In this document: positions 13,240 through 24,689 of the stretch, in pieces | Layout: the number at the start of each line of letters is the position of its first letter | How positions within the stretch are numbered: position 1 is the first letter of the stretch | Source: Lentinus brumalis | Taxonomy: Eukaryota > Basidiomycota > Agaricomycetes > Polyporales > Polyporaceae | DNA: 64,000 bases | Assembly: GCA_001792895.1 (NCBI GenBank) | Contig: MARA01000013.1 | Location: 744,001 to 808,000 of the forward strand | Direction of reading: 5' to 3' | Translations under genes and position numbers: made by a program | Notes under the pieces: model-generated | The model's database searches: none | What the model saw: only the letters and a program-made list of their open reading frames with translations | What the model was told of the DNA's origin: nothing

Positions 13240-13710
13240 AGCTTACGATAGTGACGCTGGCGAGCAGTTACGGGGGATCTGAGAGGATGGGAAGACGCAA
13301 GCTAAGACCATCACACACAAGACAAGATGTCCTGCAGGAGCACTGCTGGAACAGTGTTTGTGCGTCAGGAGGGACATCACGACTTCCAGCCCAGCGGCGT
13401 TTGGATAGCGTCCACAGCCAGAGAATCCGTCGTGCCTGACTGGCCAACACAGAGGCACGTCAATATGCACGGCAACGATGCGCGCGCTGCGGTTCGTGAG
13501 TGGGCTGGAGGGGACCGGCAGGCTGAGAATAACGAGGCCCTCGATTAGAGCCGCGGCGTCACCGAGGGTGGAGGAGACGGAGGCGCGAAGAGCAGCATTT
13601 ACCTGCGCGACGTCATTGAGGGCCATGCATGAGCCCAAGGCACGCAAGCATGCCAACTGGCCCTGGCTCGGGAGAGGGCATTCGCGAGTCGGAGAGCTGA
13701 TGTAGGTCAA
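13240..13710 (-). pseudogene. Decayed DUF6533-like fragment
   Basis: Third copy of the GC-rich minus-strand module also found at 4990-5520 and 17520-18030. It contains the recurrent AALRASVSS.LGDAAALI segment and the LLTHKHC segment in the same order. Frames are broken. A related plus-strand helix remnant lies at 13900-13990. Confidence 0.4.
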
Positions 13711-14609
13711 GACGCGCTCCCGCGTACCCCCGCGAACGGGGCCCACAGAAAAACGCGCAATGCAACGCAGCGTTGCGCAATCTTGCGCATAGTTTGCGTC
13801 GAGAATCTCGAGGTCGAGTGAAGTGGAGGTTGTACCAATGCGAGTGCAGTATACGAGCCTCGGAGAGGGTGCATGGTCTGCGCAGCAAGACAGAGAATTC
13901 AGTAATGCCGTTGCATGGCGCATCACTCTCACTGAGCTGCTGAATGCACGCCACAGTGTTCGCATGCAGGAGGGCCGTATACAGATCACCATGATGAACC
14001 CTACAGGCTGTGCTATAGTACCACAGTGATCCGATAAATACCACTGTGTGATCCTCTGAGGAACTGGACCCATTCACAAGTAGTCCGAGGTGCTGTGGCA
14101 TACCCAAACAGGACGGTTGAGTAGTGGACACTCGCAGTGCTCTTATACGCGGACACTCGCCGCCGCAGGACACCTCGCCACTGCCGCCGCCTCAGAGTCG
14201 CAAAGTCATTACTTGTTGAGGTGCCCATGCACTGTAGACAATGAGCAATCAGTCAAAATATGAGTAGAGTCTGCTGGGTCCAGGATCCATCAACATCTTG
14301 GAGAAGCCAGTGGGGTCAGACAAAAAGCTTGATCCGTGAAAGGGAAACCCTTCCTTTGAGGGTAAAAGAGGAGGAATTTTTTGGAGTGGCACAAATCCAC
14401 AAGTGTCCGTCTGAAGCCTAATTCAAGAGTGTAGTAAAAGAAACACTGTCATAGATACACGAGGACCCTCAGAGAGCTTTGCACTTGGCAGAGCTGTATA
14501 AATACCCAAGAAATACTGCACAGAGATTGAAAGAAGCACAGGAATCATGAACCAAACTGCTGATACACATTTATGGAAATCCCAGACCAACATCCGCCAC
14601 GATGAGATA

Positions 14610-16354
14610 CTACGCGGTGGAAGATGACGATGCAATGGCCTCAGGCACCTCTGCCAGGACCTCCCCCTCCTCACCCAGGGCCTCTGAAGTTGAGTGGTCT
14701 TGCAACTCAATACCATCGTCATTATCAGACTGCACTGAGCAACTGGGATTGATGAAGCCTCCGAGGGATGAGATGAAGCTCGGTGTGCTGTCCTATGTGT
14801 TCCTCGAGGAATGCAATGGATTGTCAGCATCCAGCTTTACGACCATGTGATTTGCTTCTTGAAGTTGGAGGAGGAAGCGAGAGATGAGGATTGCTGTGAT
14901 TCTATGAATGTATTTCATGTGAGTGAATGCTTGCAGAATCCTACTAGCACTGGCCTGATGTGTATACGTATGGGGCAGTGAATTGAGTGATCAGACTGAA
15001 ACTACTGTCACTACCATCTGCTGCCACCTATGGAAGTATCTATCAATCCTGACATGCAGATTGAAAATGCAAGACAGATCGATGCTTACTGCAGTGGCAG
15101 AAAAGATGAGATGGAGAACATTCATGATGAAAAGGATGCTAATGCCCACATTCAACTCAATGAGTTGCTCAGACACTTTGGGGACCTTTGGCACAGAACA
15201 TACACAAAATATATAGTTCCTGTGTGTGAGTTCAGGCATCAGTAAGCCAAAGGAATCTGCTTAGAGAGACATACCGCCACGGAAGAGGATGTCAGACAGT
15301 GTAAGCCTCTTGGACTTATGGATGTCTATCAGGGTGGTGGAACCTCTCAGTGTTGTCCAGGTGATGTAGATGAGTATAATGTCAGCAGTGATGAGGGGGA
15401 CTCGGGAGATGATTGTGACTGTGTGGTTCTGTGAATCAGTGTGCACCATTGCATATAATTGTTAGCCAACCTACGCCTTGTACAGAGTCAGTACCGAGGG
15501 ATGTGATGAGACTGAATATGCCAAACCTAAGTTGAAGTACAGCAGTTGTGTTTTCTGTTGCAATACATCCAAATGGCGAGAAGTTCTCTCCAGAGTACTG
15601 ATAGCCATATGGAACCTGCATCATGGCCCATCAATATCCTGTGGCAGTCCATATAATTCCGAGAACATCACTCTACTCACCAGATTGGCACCCACTGGTG
15701 CTAGAGACAAAGCAGCAATGACTATTCCCAGGGACTTGCTCCTGCTCAACACATATGCACGAAGGGCAGAGAATGCTAATTGCATGTGTCAGGAACCACA
15801 ACCTGATGACTGGAAGCATAATATACCTGCTCCAGGAATGAATTGCAGTATTATCATTGCCTGCATGGCTATGACAAACAAGGAACAGCTGCAGACATCA
15901 ACAATCATTTTTCAGTTATCTGAATTCTGCAAGGCTTCACACAAACCTCTGATTCTGGTCAGATTTGCCATGTCTCGGACTGAGACGGCTTACCTTCTCT
16001 GAAGGGAAATATGCAAACTCCACCAATGACATGACATAGAGCATCATGGAAATCCACTTGTTTGCAAAGAACAAGAGTGATGCCCCGCTGCGCTTCATAG
16101 TCCAGAAGTATGCGACTTCTCTATCAAATGTGAGGACAGTGTCATAGATGAAGAGAACTATGGTGAGAGAAAGTGTCAGGGTGACATGGACGAGCTTGAA
16201 ATGAGTGAACGCACCTGAGGCTGCCATCACACAGTAGTAGCTTGTATAGCTTTTGGATGGAGTCAGCAACCTATATTTGTGATGAGAGACCTGCAACATA
16301 CAGGATGTCAAATAGGGCCACGGTCGCAGCAGCATCATCAGCATCGGAAGACAT
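14610..16354 (-). pseudogene. DUF6533-family membrane protein, copy 2, truncated by a nonsense codon
   Basis: ATG at 16354 begins MSSDADDAAATVALFDIL. A GTATGT donor and an ACAAG acceptor join it in frame to the signature exon (IYDTVLTFDREVAYFW). All later exons match copy 1 in order. Near the C-terminus a tryptophan codon TGG of copy 1 reads TAG here (14793-14795), removing about 60 residues of the acidic cytoplasmic tail. The frame remains open beyond it to a second stop at 14610. The membrane core ending in ILISRFLLQLQEANH is complete, so a shortened protein could still be made. Regulation is not visible. Confidence 0.7.
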
Positions 16355-17519
16355 GGTGAGGTCGAAGGAGGACCCTCAAGTCACTGAGGGTGAAGGAATA
16401 TTGCAACTACATTCATCGCATACCCAGGTCTTATATTGCGCACGAAGGTACGGTTACCATCTAGGATGCCCGATTTGTGCCTGATGTCGGACGGTCATCA
16501 AGGTACATACAGTGCTGGAAACTGTCATATCCGATGATATCCTAACCACACCATGCGGTATAGAGTCTGTGCGAGTTCAAGGCAGCCGCATGCCGCAGTT
16601 GCGTGGACTGGATGTTGCGCAGCTGAACGGCCATCCAGCCAATCTGATAGTGTCGCTGGATCAACCTGAAGATGATTTGGATGGCAAGCCGTGACAATGG
16701 AACGAAGGAGGAATGCAGGTACTGGCAGAAACTTTGCGCCTGTGTGGAATGCAGTGGTACAGTGGCACGGCATGCCAGAGAGAGGACCCAAAGCGCGAGT
16801 AGATGAGGTGCCGTGGAGATGGGTATCTCAACAAGGATGCTGCCATTCGACATCCTGAACCTGATATCGTCGCAACTAGATGTATAGAAGTGTGAGCTAT
16901 GGTTCCCGTACAACCGTCAGTACGACCGAATGATATGACCATGTGTGCATCATGAGAAACAATCAAACAGACTGTGAGGACCCTCATCATCGTAAAGATG
17001 AGGTGAGTTACATCGTTCCTAGTAGCTGAGACCAGTGACCGTGTGTTCAGGACACTCCCAACACTGAGTGACAGCGCTGGCAACGATGAACCGGTGGATG
17101 CATGTTCGGAGGTATGCTGCTCCGGTTGTTGAGCTGGCCTGGAGGTATGATCACAACAGCCGGGAGCACCCTGACGAGGCGGAAGCTCCTCCCAAACACC
17201 AGACTATATCACACCGCCAGGTGTTATTGCACCGGCACGAGAGCATCTAAATTGGGCACGCGAACTCGAACAGAGCCAGCGCAACAATATCATGTTATGA
17301 TATGAATAGATGCATGGGCGTATACTGAGAGAGCTCTTGAGCCTAGGTATCGGATGACAACGAAGAGGCGTATGTTCTGCAATCGAGACTTCAGACACTC
17401 CATGGACCAAGAAGCTATAACGACCGATTGTGCGCGAGCGCAGAGACATACAGACGTCGAGACGTATGCAATTGGTGGATTGAACGACTAGGACTGGGTA
17501 ATGACATACACTTCACAAT

Positions 17520-18360
17520 TGACCAACGATGGTGGCGCTGGCGAGCAGACACGGGGATCCGAGCGGAGCGGAAGAGAGAGCCAGGTCGGACGCATAACAG
17601 AGAAGACGTCAGGAGGACTGCGGGCAGAGTGTTAGTGTATGAGGAGGGTAGCAACTGCCAGCACAGCGGTGTCCGAGCTAGGAGCGACCCCAGCCAGAGA
17701 ATGTGTCACACCTGAGCGACACGGTATGTGGAATTGAGGGCGGGCATGACAATGTGCGCGACGAAGATGCGCGCGCCGCGGTTCATAAGAGGGCTGGATA
17801 GGACAGGCGGGGCTGAGGATAACGAGGCCCACGGATAGAGCCGCGGTGTCGCCGAGGGCGGAGGAGACGGAGGCGCGAAGAGCGGCGCCGCCTGCGCGGA
17901 CGTTGTGGAGCAATGCGCGTGAGCGGAAGGCACACAAGCACGCGAACGCGACACTGGTACGGGCTCGAGGGTGTACGCGAGTCCTCCTGGGGGAGGTAGA
18001 GGTGTGCACCCGGACGAACGTCGGCTACGTGCCGCGTTCAACGCGAACAGCCTCCATCATCATGTCATGCCACCACCCCGTCCTTGATGCGCAAGGCCGG
18101 GCGCGCTCGTCCTTCCCATGAGCCCGTCCAGTACTGCCAATCCATCGATACGCGTGTTACTTACCTTGAGAATGTCCTCATCCCATGTAAGTTGGGCTCC
18201 CTTCCGTTCTCCGTCATCTTCAAGGTGACGTTGGAGAGCCGCGTCTGGGGCTGCCTCAAGTATTGACTGATCGCCCAGGATTTGCAGGCAGTCCTCCGGG
18301 GCAATGCCGTAGTTCTCTAAGAGCTCGAGCGAGTCCAGACCGAGGATGTCTCAGTACATT
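17520..18360 (-). pseudogene. Decayed DUF6533-like fragment, sister of 4990-5740
   Basis: A minus-strand exon at 18170-18360 reads MY*DILGLDSLELL and on to a GTAAGT donor near 18170. The sister copy has TGG where this copy has TGA, so a tryptophan became a stop. Here the rest of the exon stays in one frame, while the sister copy is frameshifted. The downstream GC-rich segments match the sister module. Each copy therefore carries its own lesion. Confidence 0.45.
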
Positions 18361-18369
18361 CATGGGGTG

Positions 18370-19700
18370 CCAGGGTGCGGGCTCGATGCGCGCGGCGGGA
18401 AGAAGAGTCGGGAGAGCGAGCTCCTCTCCCCAATACCGCCACCATCCATCTTTTTCCCACGGTCGATGGCTCCTGGAGCAGCCACGTCGTGTGGTAATAC
18501 AGAATTTCTATGTACCATAGATGTGCACGATAAGGAACGAAACCTTGACCCCAAGCCTGGATGGGGATAAGACAGAGAAACACGAGAAAGGAGAGCACCA
18601 GAGAGCAATGCACTGGCATCTTTAGACGCCCAAGAAGCGGGAAGGAGACAGAGCACCGGTGACAGTCAATAAGTCAGAACGCCGATAGAGACAATACCTC
18701 TCGAGGTGCATGAGGAGCAAACATCTCCTGCTCCCCTCTCCGAAAGAGAATACGGGGACTTAGAAACCAATGAGAGGTTCCAAGAGAAGGCTGCAACAAG
18801 GAGGAAGCAGTAGCCTAGAAGATGGATAATCCGGCACGGAGAGGACATGAATGCACCAGCGGAACGGGTGGCAGGAGCGGCTGGTACCGGGCCGTGTAAT
18901 CTGAGCCTGCCCCTCGCCGAGAAACACAACGCGAAGCCGACGGACCTTGCCACGATGGACGGGGAGACCTGGACTTTGCTCCACAGAACTCAGCTCCATG
19001 ACGGAAGAGGAGCACGAGGTACAATCTCGACAAGGAGAAAAGGAGTTCAGCCAGATGCAGCCCAAGATCGAGGGTGTCGGTTACGCACCTTAGGAGTTTC
19101 GGCCGATCGGAGCGCACGAGGCGGAGATCCTCACGGCTGGACGTGCACTAGAAGAAACGAGACTAAGATAAGGAGCGACACATGATACTGAATGACATAC
19201 TCAAGATCTGCTCAGCTGATAGATAAAGACCCAAGAGGGAGGCAACCTCAGACAGCAAATGCCCTCCCTCGGCCGCGAACGCAAGAGCTGGCAGCATACA
19301 CACTCCTTAACCGCGCGCTCCTTTGACCACTTAAAAACCTGCATAGCAACGAGTAAACGACAGACACGTCACGCACGACCACGACCAGAACAACTGGAAC
19401 CAACAATCCCTCCTCATGAGCCTACGACTGCATGACCGCACAACTACACGGACGCATGCCTGCGAAACTGCGACGAAACACAGAGCGTCCGTCCCCTCCC
19501 CCCCTTCAAACAGCACGACAGCTGTCACGAACACGCAAACGAGCCCCCCACGAACATAACCAGAAAACGCCATCCGGCCGGCACGGCCTTAAAATTCTGT
19601 GCAGGACGTGATGGTGAGGGCTGCGAGGGGACCTACGCTTCAAAACGCAAACGAGGAGGAGGAGTGGATGAGGAAAGGAGAGGAGACGAGATCGAGGAAG
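18370..19700. other. No supported gene
   Basis: Short open frames only; no splice-consistent chain, family motif or repeat recognised. I see nothing further to annotate here. Confidence 0.35.
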
Positions 19701-19714
19701 GAGGAAGGAGGAAG

Positions 19715-20341
19715 ATGGACGAGGAGGTGCCGACCATATGTGCATGGTGGAAGGGATACGGGGCGCCGCACCAAAGGCCCAACGGCCAAAAAGTCCTGGC
19801 ACACGTGTACGAGATGCGGCTGAAGCCTACGACCCCGCTGGAGGAAGGAAGAAAAGTCAGCCTTATCGCCCTATCCACAGCGCATGCGCCCGCGCCGATC
19901 GCACCGATCGAACAATACGAGCCTTACAAACCGCACGTCTATGGCGAGGTGATTTGTATCCTTGTTCTGGGGGCTGGATGGGCGAGAGCTACGGTCATTA
20001 ACGAGTGCAGCGGGAATCAAGTCGGCGTGATCGACTTAGATCTGCCGTACTTACCGGGAGTAACGGTCTGGGAGACCACGCCAGAAGCCCCGCCAAGGGT
20101 GCTTGCATGGTGTGGAGAGGCTCCGACGGGGTGCCGGAACTGGAAGGACACCGGAGGAGGAGTCCGATGTCGGGGAAGAAGATGCGGACTGAGACAAGAC
20201 GTGGATAGGGGTGCAGGGAGTTTCAGAGCTTTTCCGCCGAAGGAAAGGAAGAGACAGTCAGCTGAAAGGGTTTCTGAGGTAGTACGCGCAGACGGCACCT
20301 TCGCGATGCATTTGTGGCTAAAATACGAGGGCTACGAATAG
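19715..20341 (+). CDS. Uncertain open reading frame, hypothetical
   Basis: ATG 19715 opens a single frame of 208 codons ending at TAG 20341. The product is Arg/Glu/Lys-rich at its ends with a mixed middle (PYKPHVYGEVICILVLGAGW) and matches nothing I recognise. It has no intron, unlike the convincing genes in this window, and a neighbouring frame is open for part of its length, so it could be chance. Low confidence. Confidence 0.2.
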   Translation: MDEEVPTICAWWKGYGAPHQRPNGQKVLAHVYEMRLKPTTPLEEGRKVSLIALSTAHAPAPIAPIEQYEPYKPHVYGEVICILVLGAGWARATVINECSGNQVGVIDLDLPYLPGVTVWETTPEAPPRVLAWCGEAPTGCRNWKDTGGGVRCRGRRCGLRQDVDRGAGSFRAFPPKERKRQSAERVSEVVRADGTFAMHLWLKYEGYE

Positions 20342-20989
20342 GCTAGAAGTGGTAGATTGTCAGCTAGAACGGGCTGCGACGTAAGACGCTTACAATTACA
20401 CGCGCCGGACCTCTTGATTGCAAGCGGGGAGCATGAATGGTGCACACGATAAGAGAGAGATGACTGGTGAGGAGAGCAAGGGAGCGGAAGTCAACCTCCC
20501 GTGCAAGAGAGAGTCGAATCTACAGACACCTCAGTGAGGGACAGGAAACAGAGCGTAATAATGCTTACGAGAAGGACGATAGGAGGCAAGTTCCAGGGGT
20601 TAAGAGTGCTGCGAAGATACGCACAGAACTGGCCAATCAGATGGCCCCAGATGAATGGAGCAGGCCGAGGACGGGAGAAGAGAAACGTACCAGATGTGTG
20701 ACAGCGGAAGACACCAGGCGCCCGTGGGATGCCAGGAGCCTCTACGGCGTCATGGCACGACACGTAGACAAGCAGCACTGATCTCGAAGACACCTGAGGA
20801 TGGCGATGCGGTAAGCCGCCAGATTGGTGAATAGAAGGCAGGGTAAGAGAGTGGTACCTGTGACAAACAAGACGAAAACCTTGTCGCCAGGGACGACAGA
20901 GCTCTCCGTGAATAGATAGGCGATCCACGCCACTCGAAGCGAAATCTCAGCTGTGAAGAAAAGGCAAAAGAGTGTAATGAAGACGGCGA

Positions 20990-21815
20990 GAACGCGAGAA
21001 GCGAGGAGTACATGCGCGGCCGGGACCACCTGTGGGACTGTAAGCAGGGGAGAGAACGCGAGAAGACGACACGCACGCGAGCTAATGCTGACACGATCTG
21101 GCAACCGCATGCAGACGCCCCAAACAAGGAGAGATACGCGGAAGGGGACGCGCGATGCGAGGCCATATATGTGCTGCGAAGAGGAGAGCAGAAGGGAGGA
21201 ACGAAAACAGAGAACACGCTAGACATGAGGAGCGCAGGAAGACTTGTGAGATGGTAAGCAGGGAAGAGAACGCGAGAAGACGGTACGTACGCGCGACAAG
21301 GCTGGTACAATCTGCGACCGCATGCAAACGCTCCAAGCAAGAAACGGCGCGCGGAAGGAATGCGTGACGCGAGGCGATGTCTGAACCGGGAAGAGGATGG
21401 CAGAAGTGAAGGACGAGGACGGCGAATACGCGAAAAGCGAGGGGAGCAGGAAGACCTGTAGGAAGGTAAGCAGGGAAGTGAGCGCGAGGAGACGGCACGC
21501 ACGCGCGACAAGGCCGACACAAGTTGAGACTGCATGCGAACACTCCGAGCAAGAAACGACACGCGGAAGGAGATGCGCGACGCGAGGCGAAATCTGAGAC
21601 GAGAGGAGGATGGCAGAAGTGAGGAATGAAGGCGGCGAAGATACGAAAAGCGAGGAGTGCAGGAAGACCTGTTGGATGGTAAGCAGGGGAGAGAATGCGA
21701 GGAGACGGCACGCACGCGCGACAAGGCCGATACGATGCTGCGGCCGCATGCAGGCGCTCCAAGCAAGGAGCGACGCGCGGGAAGGGATGCGAGACGCGAC
21801 GCGTAAGATCTGAGG
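20990..21815. repeat. Four-copy tandem repeat, unit about 213 bp
   Basis: The core GTAAGCAGGGRAGWGARYGC recurs at about 21040, 21253, 21467 and 21679, i.e. every 212-214 bases. Each copy is followed by AGACGRYACGYACGCG and, about 100 bases on, by AGGCGCTCCAAGCAAG-like sequence. Because 213 is a multiple of three, reading frames stay in register, which explains long open frames on the minus strand. Units differ by roughly a tenth to a fifth of positions. No protein is recognised. Confidence 0.75.
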
Positions 21816-22029
21816 CAGAGAGTTTCTGAACGCATTGACGTCGAGGGAGCTGGAGAAGGCAAACCACGCGGGTGTCAGTAGCAGGCGAAGCACGAAGAGA
21901 AGAGCACCCACAAGTCTGAACAACGTGCGATGGTGGCGATGACGCGTCTGACATCCACAACGGCCCGCGAACAGACTGCCAAGGACGTCAAAAGGGAGAG
22001 GGAAGCAGTGACTTCAGTTAGGCCGAATT

Positions 22030-22340
22030 ATTTGGCCCCGCTAGTTAAGGCGGCTCCTCGATCATTTGGCGCCTTAGTACAAGGGCCAGTCGCAGATATT
22101 CGCGCATATATACCGTCCAATTATTTGTGCACCGCCACCGTCTTGGTTCACTTGTACGATATTCAGTTCAACATCCGTATATTTGGTTCGAATATTCGGC
22201 GTTTATTTGGCCAATATTTGACGCCATTTGACCGGCGACCAAAAAACAGACCCAGGAATCGAACGCACAACCTCCGAGACCACAACATGGTGTGCAATCC
22301 AACTGAGCCACCGCTCCTTGAGTACGTCCCTCAAAAATAG
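22030..22340 (-). repeat. tRNA-derived SINE candidate
   Basis: Read on the minus strand from about 22325, the sequence has a polymerase III A box (TGGCTCAGTTGG), a loop TTGTGGT resembling a tRNA-His anticodon loop, and a B box (CGTTCGATTCC) at tRNA spacing. The T stem does not pair well, so it is not a functional tRNA. Downstream on the same strand is an AT-richer body with repeated ATTTGG/CCAAAT words, unlike the GC-rich surroundings. A tRNA-like head with an unrelated body is the SINE layout. No second copy lies in the window. Confidence 0.4.
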
Positions 22341-23089
22341 CGTCATGGACACTTCCAGGGTGGCCCCCTCCTCCCCCGCCGGTGGAGGATGAGGTGGTTA
22401 AATCGCTCTCACCGGCTACATGAACCGCAGGCCGCTCACGCTAATGAGAAGATGGCGTTCTACGTTCTCGCTCGCTCCGCACCGCACGCCCCGTTCTGTC
22501 CCACCGTCAGTAACACCTCCGTCAGCTTTGCACCTGTGCTCATACGTACACACGTCCTCATTACTTACGTCCAGCAGACATCCCCAATCGACCTCCCAAA
22601 CTCCGTGCTGCCTTTGCGCGCACACAACCATTGTCCCGAATATTGCGGCGCCCTGTGAGGCACGCAGCCGATCTCGGCGCTCACTCGTCTTCCCAGCGAC
22701 GAACTCAACCTCACGGTCCTCCGCTCACCACACCCCACATCCCGTTCACGCACTTCACAGCGACAGCAACGCGGGGTACGCCACGCACCCTCCAACTGCT
22801 GCTCTCCCGCAGTCCCCTCGCTCCGAGCTCGTTCTCGCGCCCGACACCGTGCTGTCAACACCGACCCTGCCACGCACCCACTCGAACCGCTGCTCGCCTG
22901 CGTCCCGCTCACACCGCAGCACCGTGCCCTTGACACCGACCCCCACGCGTCGTGCTCGCACTCGACCGCCACTTGCTGGCTTCGTCCTCGTCATCATGCA
23001 CGACACCTCGGCGTGAACACCAGCGGTGCCACTCAACCGCGGCTCAACGGCGTCCCCCTCTCACCCCACCACCGTCCTCTCTCTTCTTG

Positions 23090-23440
23090 CCCTGCCCTGC
23101 GACTCGCCGCTTTCACTCGCGGCACACCGAGCCTCGTCACCGCCCTCCGTCTCCCTCTTCTCCCCCTCGCCTGCGACTCGACACCGCGACTCGTCACCGC
23201 CCACCGCCCTCCGTCTCCCTCTTCTCGCCCTCGCCTGCGACTCGTCACTGGCCCACCGCCCTCCGTCTCCCTCTTCTCGCCCTCGCCTGCGACTCGTCAC
23301 CGCGACTCGCCCCACCCCGTCTGTCTCCCTCTTCTCGCCCTCGCTTGCCACTCACCACTTCAACTGGCGGCACCACGCGGCACATCACCGCCCTCCGTCT
23401 CTCTCTTTTCGCCCTTGCCAGCGACTCGTTGCTGCAACTC
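23090..23440. repeat. GC-rich minisatellite
   Basis: Imperfect tandem copies of a roughly 50-70 base unit containing CGCCCTCCGTCTCCCTCTTC and a CCTGCGACTCG block. At least five units are present with internal deletions. The open frames across it are Ser/Pro/Arg-rich in every frame, as expected for a repeat. Confidence 0.7.
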
Positions 23441-23620
23441 GTGGTCCTACCAGGTGAGTATTCGCCCAACCTGTATGCCACGCACCTCCGTTCCACCTTG
23501 ATCCCTCGTTTCCACCTCTGGCCCTGCGCCGAGCTTCCCGCTTCCCTCGCACTGCCGCTATCTTGTTTGGACTGACGAGTGTGCGCACTCAGTTGCCCTG
23601 CGACATAACCACACTTCATC

Positions 23621-24065
23621 ATGGCCGCTCGAGCACTGCAGGTGTGTTGTCCGATGTGTCCTCGTCCACCACACTGACGACGTGCGTGCCTACAGATGTT
23701 CCGTTCGCTGTATGGCCAGGCTGGTCAGCGTCCTGCCCAGCTTGCATGGAGCGACTTGGTTCATGTCAGCACTCACGCGTATTGTAGATATCTCTCGTGC
23801 TCACTCCGTTTTGCAGGGCATGCTGCGCGCTGGCTTCACCATGCGCTCCTCCCACGGCACTCGGCGTCGCTTCTCTCCGCCTGAGGGCACTACCGGACGT
23901 GCTGTGACCGTCAAGCAGCCTCGCTCAGGGCTTCTTGATCGTCGGGCCCAGGCCAAGTAAGCATCCCCACTGCTATATAACCTCGATCCAGCTGATTCTT
24001 TCAGTCTCAGGCGCACGTTTGAACGCGTCAAAATTGACTACAAGTTTGTAAGTGACCGCCTTTGA
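23621..24065 (+). CDS. Small four-exon gene with a HicA-like motif pattern
   Basis: Exons: ATG 23621 with seven codons; a second beginning ATGTTCCGTTCGCTG; a third (GMLRAGFTMRSSHGTRRRF); a fourth ending at TGA 24063-24065. Introns have GT-AG ends and are about 50 bases, and all joins keep one frame. The product is about 110 residues. The order W-S-D-L-V, then G-F-T-x-x-x-S-H-G-T-R-R-x-F, a beta strand (AVTVKQP) and a C-terminal helix recalls the HicA/dsRBD-like fold seen as a C-terminal module in uncharacterised agaricomycete proteins. No partner resembling an antitoxin is visible, so no toxin role is claimed. Upstream exons of a larger gene cannot be excluded. Confidence 0.5.
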
Positions 24066-24689
24066 TCTTGCCTCCTCCCATCTTGAGGTACCATCTTCAC
24101 CCATCGCATAATGTATCCATGTCCGCCGGGCAATATCTTGACCTATTTGAATCGCACCTTCTCGCTGTGTGATCGCCCGACTCCGATTCTCTTGCGGTTG
24201 CCTGGACTGGGTACGCATGCTGGCAGCGATAGCAGACGGCCCAAGCACCAAAACCATCAGACCTGCGCAGGAGACCGCCAGACGAGCGACGCAACGCACC
24301 GAGGTCAGTTTGTGCGTGTTTCTGTGTTTCCTGTTCTGTGGGTGGACACCCGCACTAGACACTGTCGCGGACGCGCCCTGTGAGCTGACTCACAACGTAC
24401 CTAGAGACGCTTCCGGGCTCCCTGCCACGCCTCGACTTACCACGCCACTCGCGAGATCTGCAGAGGAAGGTATGTCAGCATATGTAGCAGCTGGACGGCG
24501 CAGCCTCACGGGTCTGCACGCAGAGGTACGTCGTCGCTTCTGCTCATGAGAGCGCGACGCTGTCACTAAATGCAGCAGCGTTCCGCAAGCTGCAGCCGCT
24601 CCTCGTCAGATGTCGCCCGACGACGTCTGACGAGCTGCGGCTCTTGTCCCCATTCACGCGCACAACGCCTCAAAGACGTCGCTGTGTCA

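Larger units (their letters stand above)
14215..18360. repeat. Segmental duplication, right copy (pairs with about 1690-6140)
   Basis: Direct repeat of the DUF6533 gene and its flanks; see the left copy. Lengths are nearly conserved (gene span 1745 here, 1770 there). Differences are scattered substitutions and small indels, consistent with duplication followed by independent decay. Confidence 0.7.

Noticed and set aside
20750..21960. Three overlapping minus-strand open frames of 234-370 codons
   Set aside because: They arise from the 213-bp repeat, are Ser/Arg/Leu-rich in all three frames alike, and have no family motif or splice logic.
22261..22330. Functional tRNA gene
   Set aside because: A and B boxes are present, but the T stem and anticodon stem do not pair.
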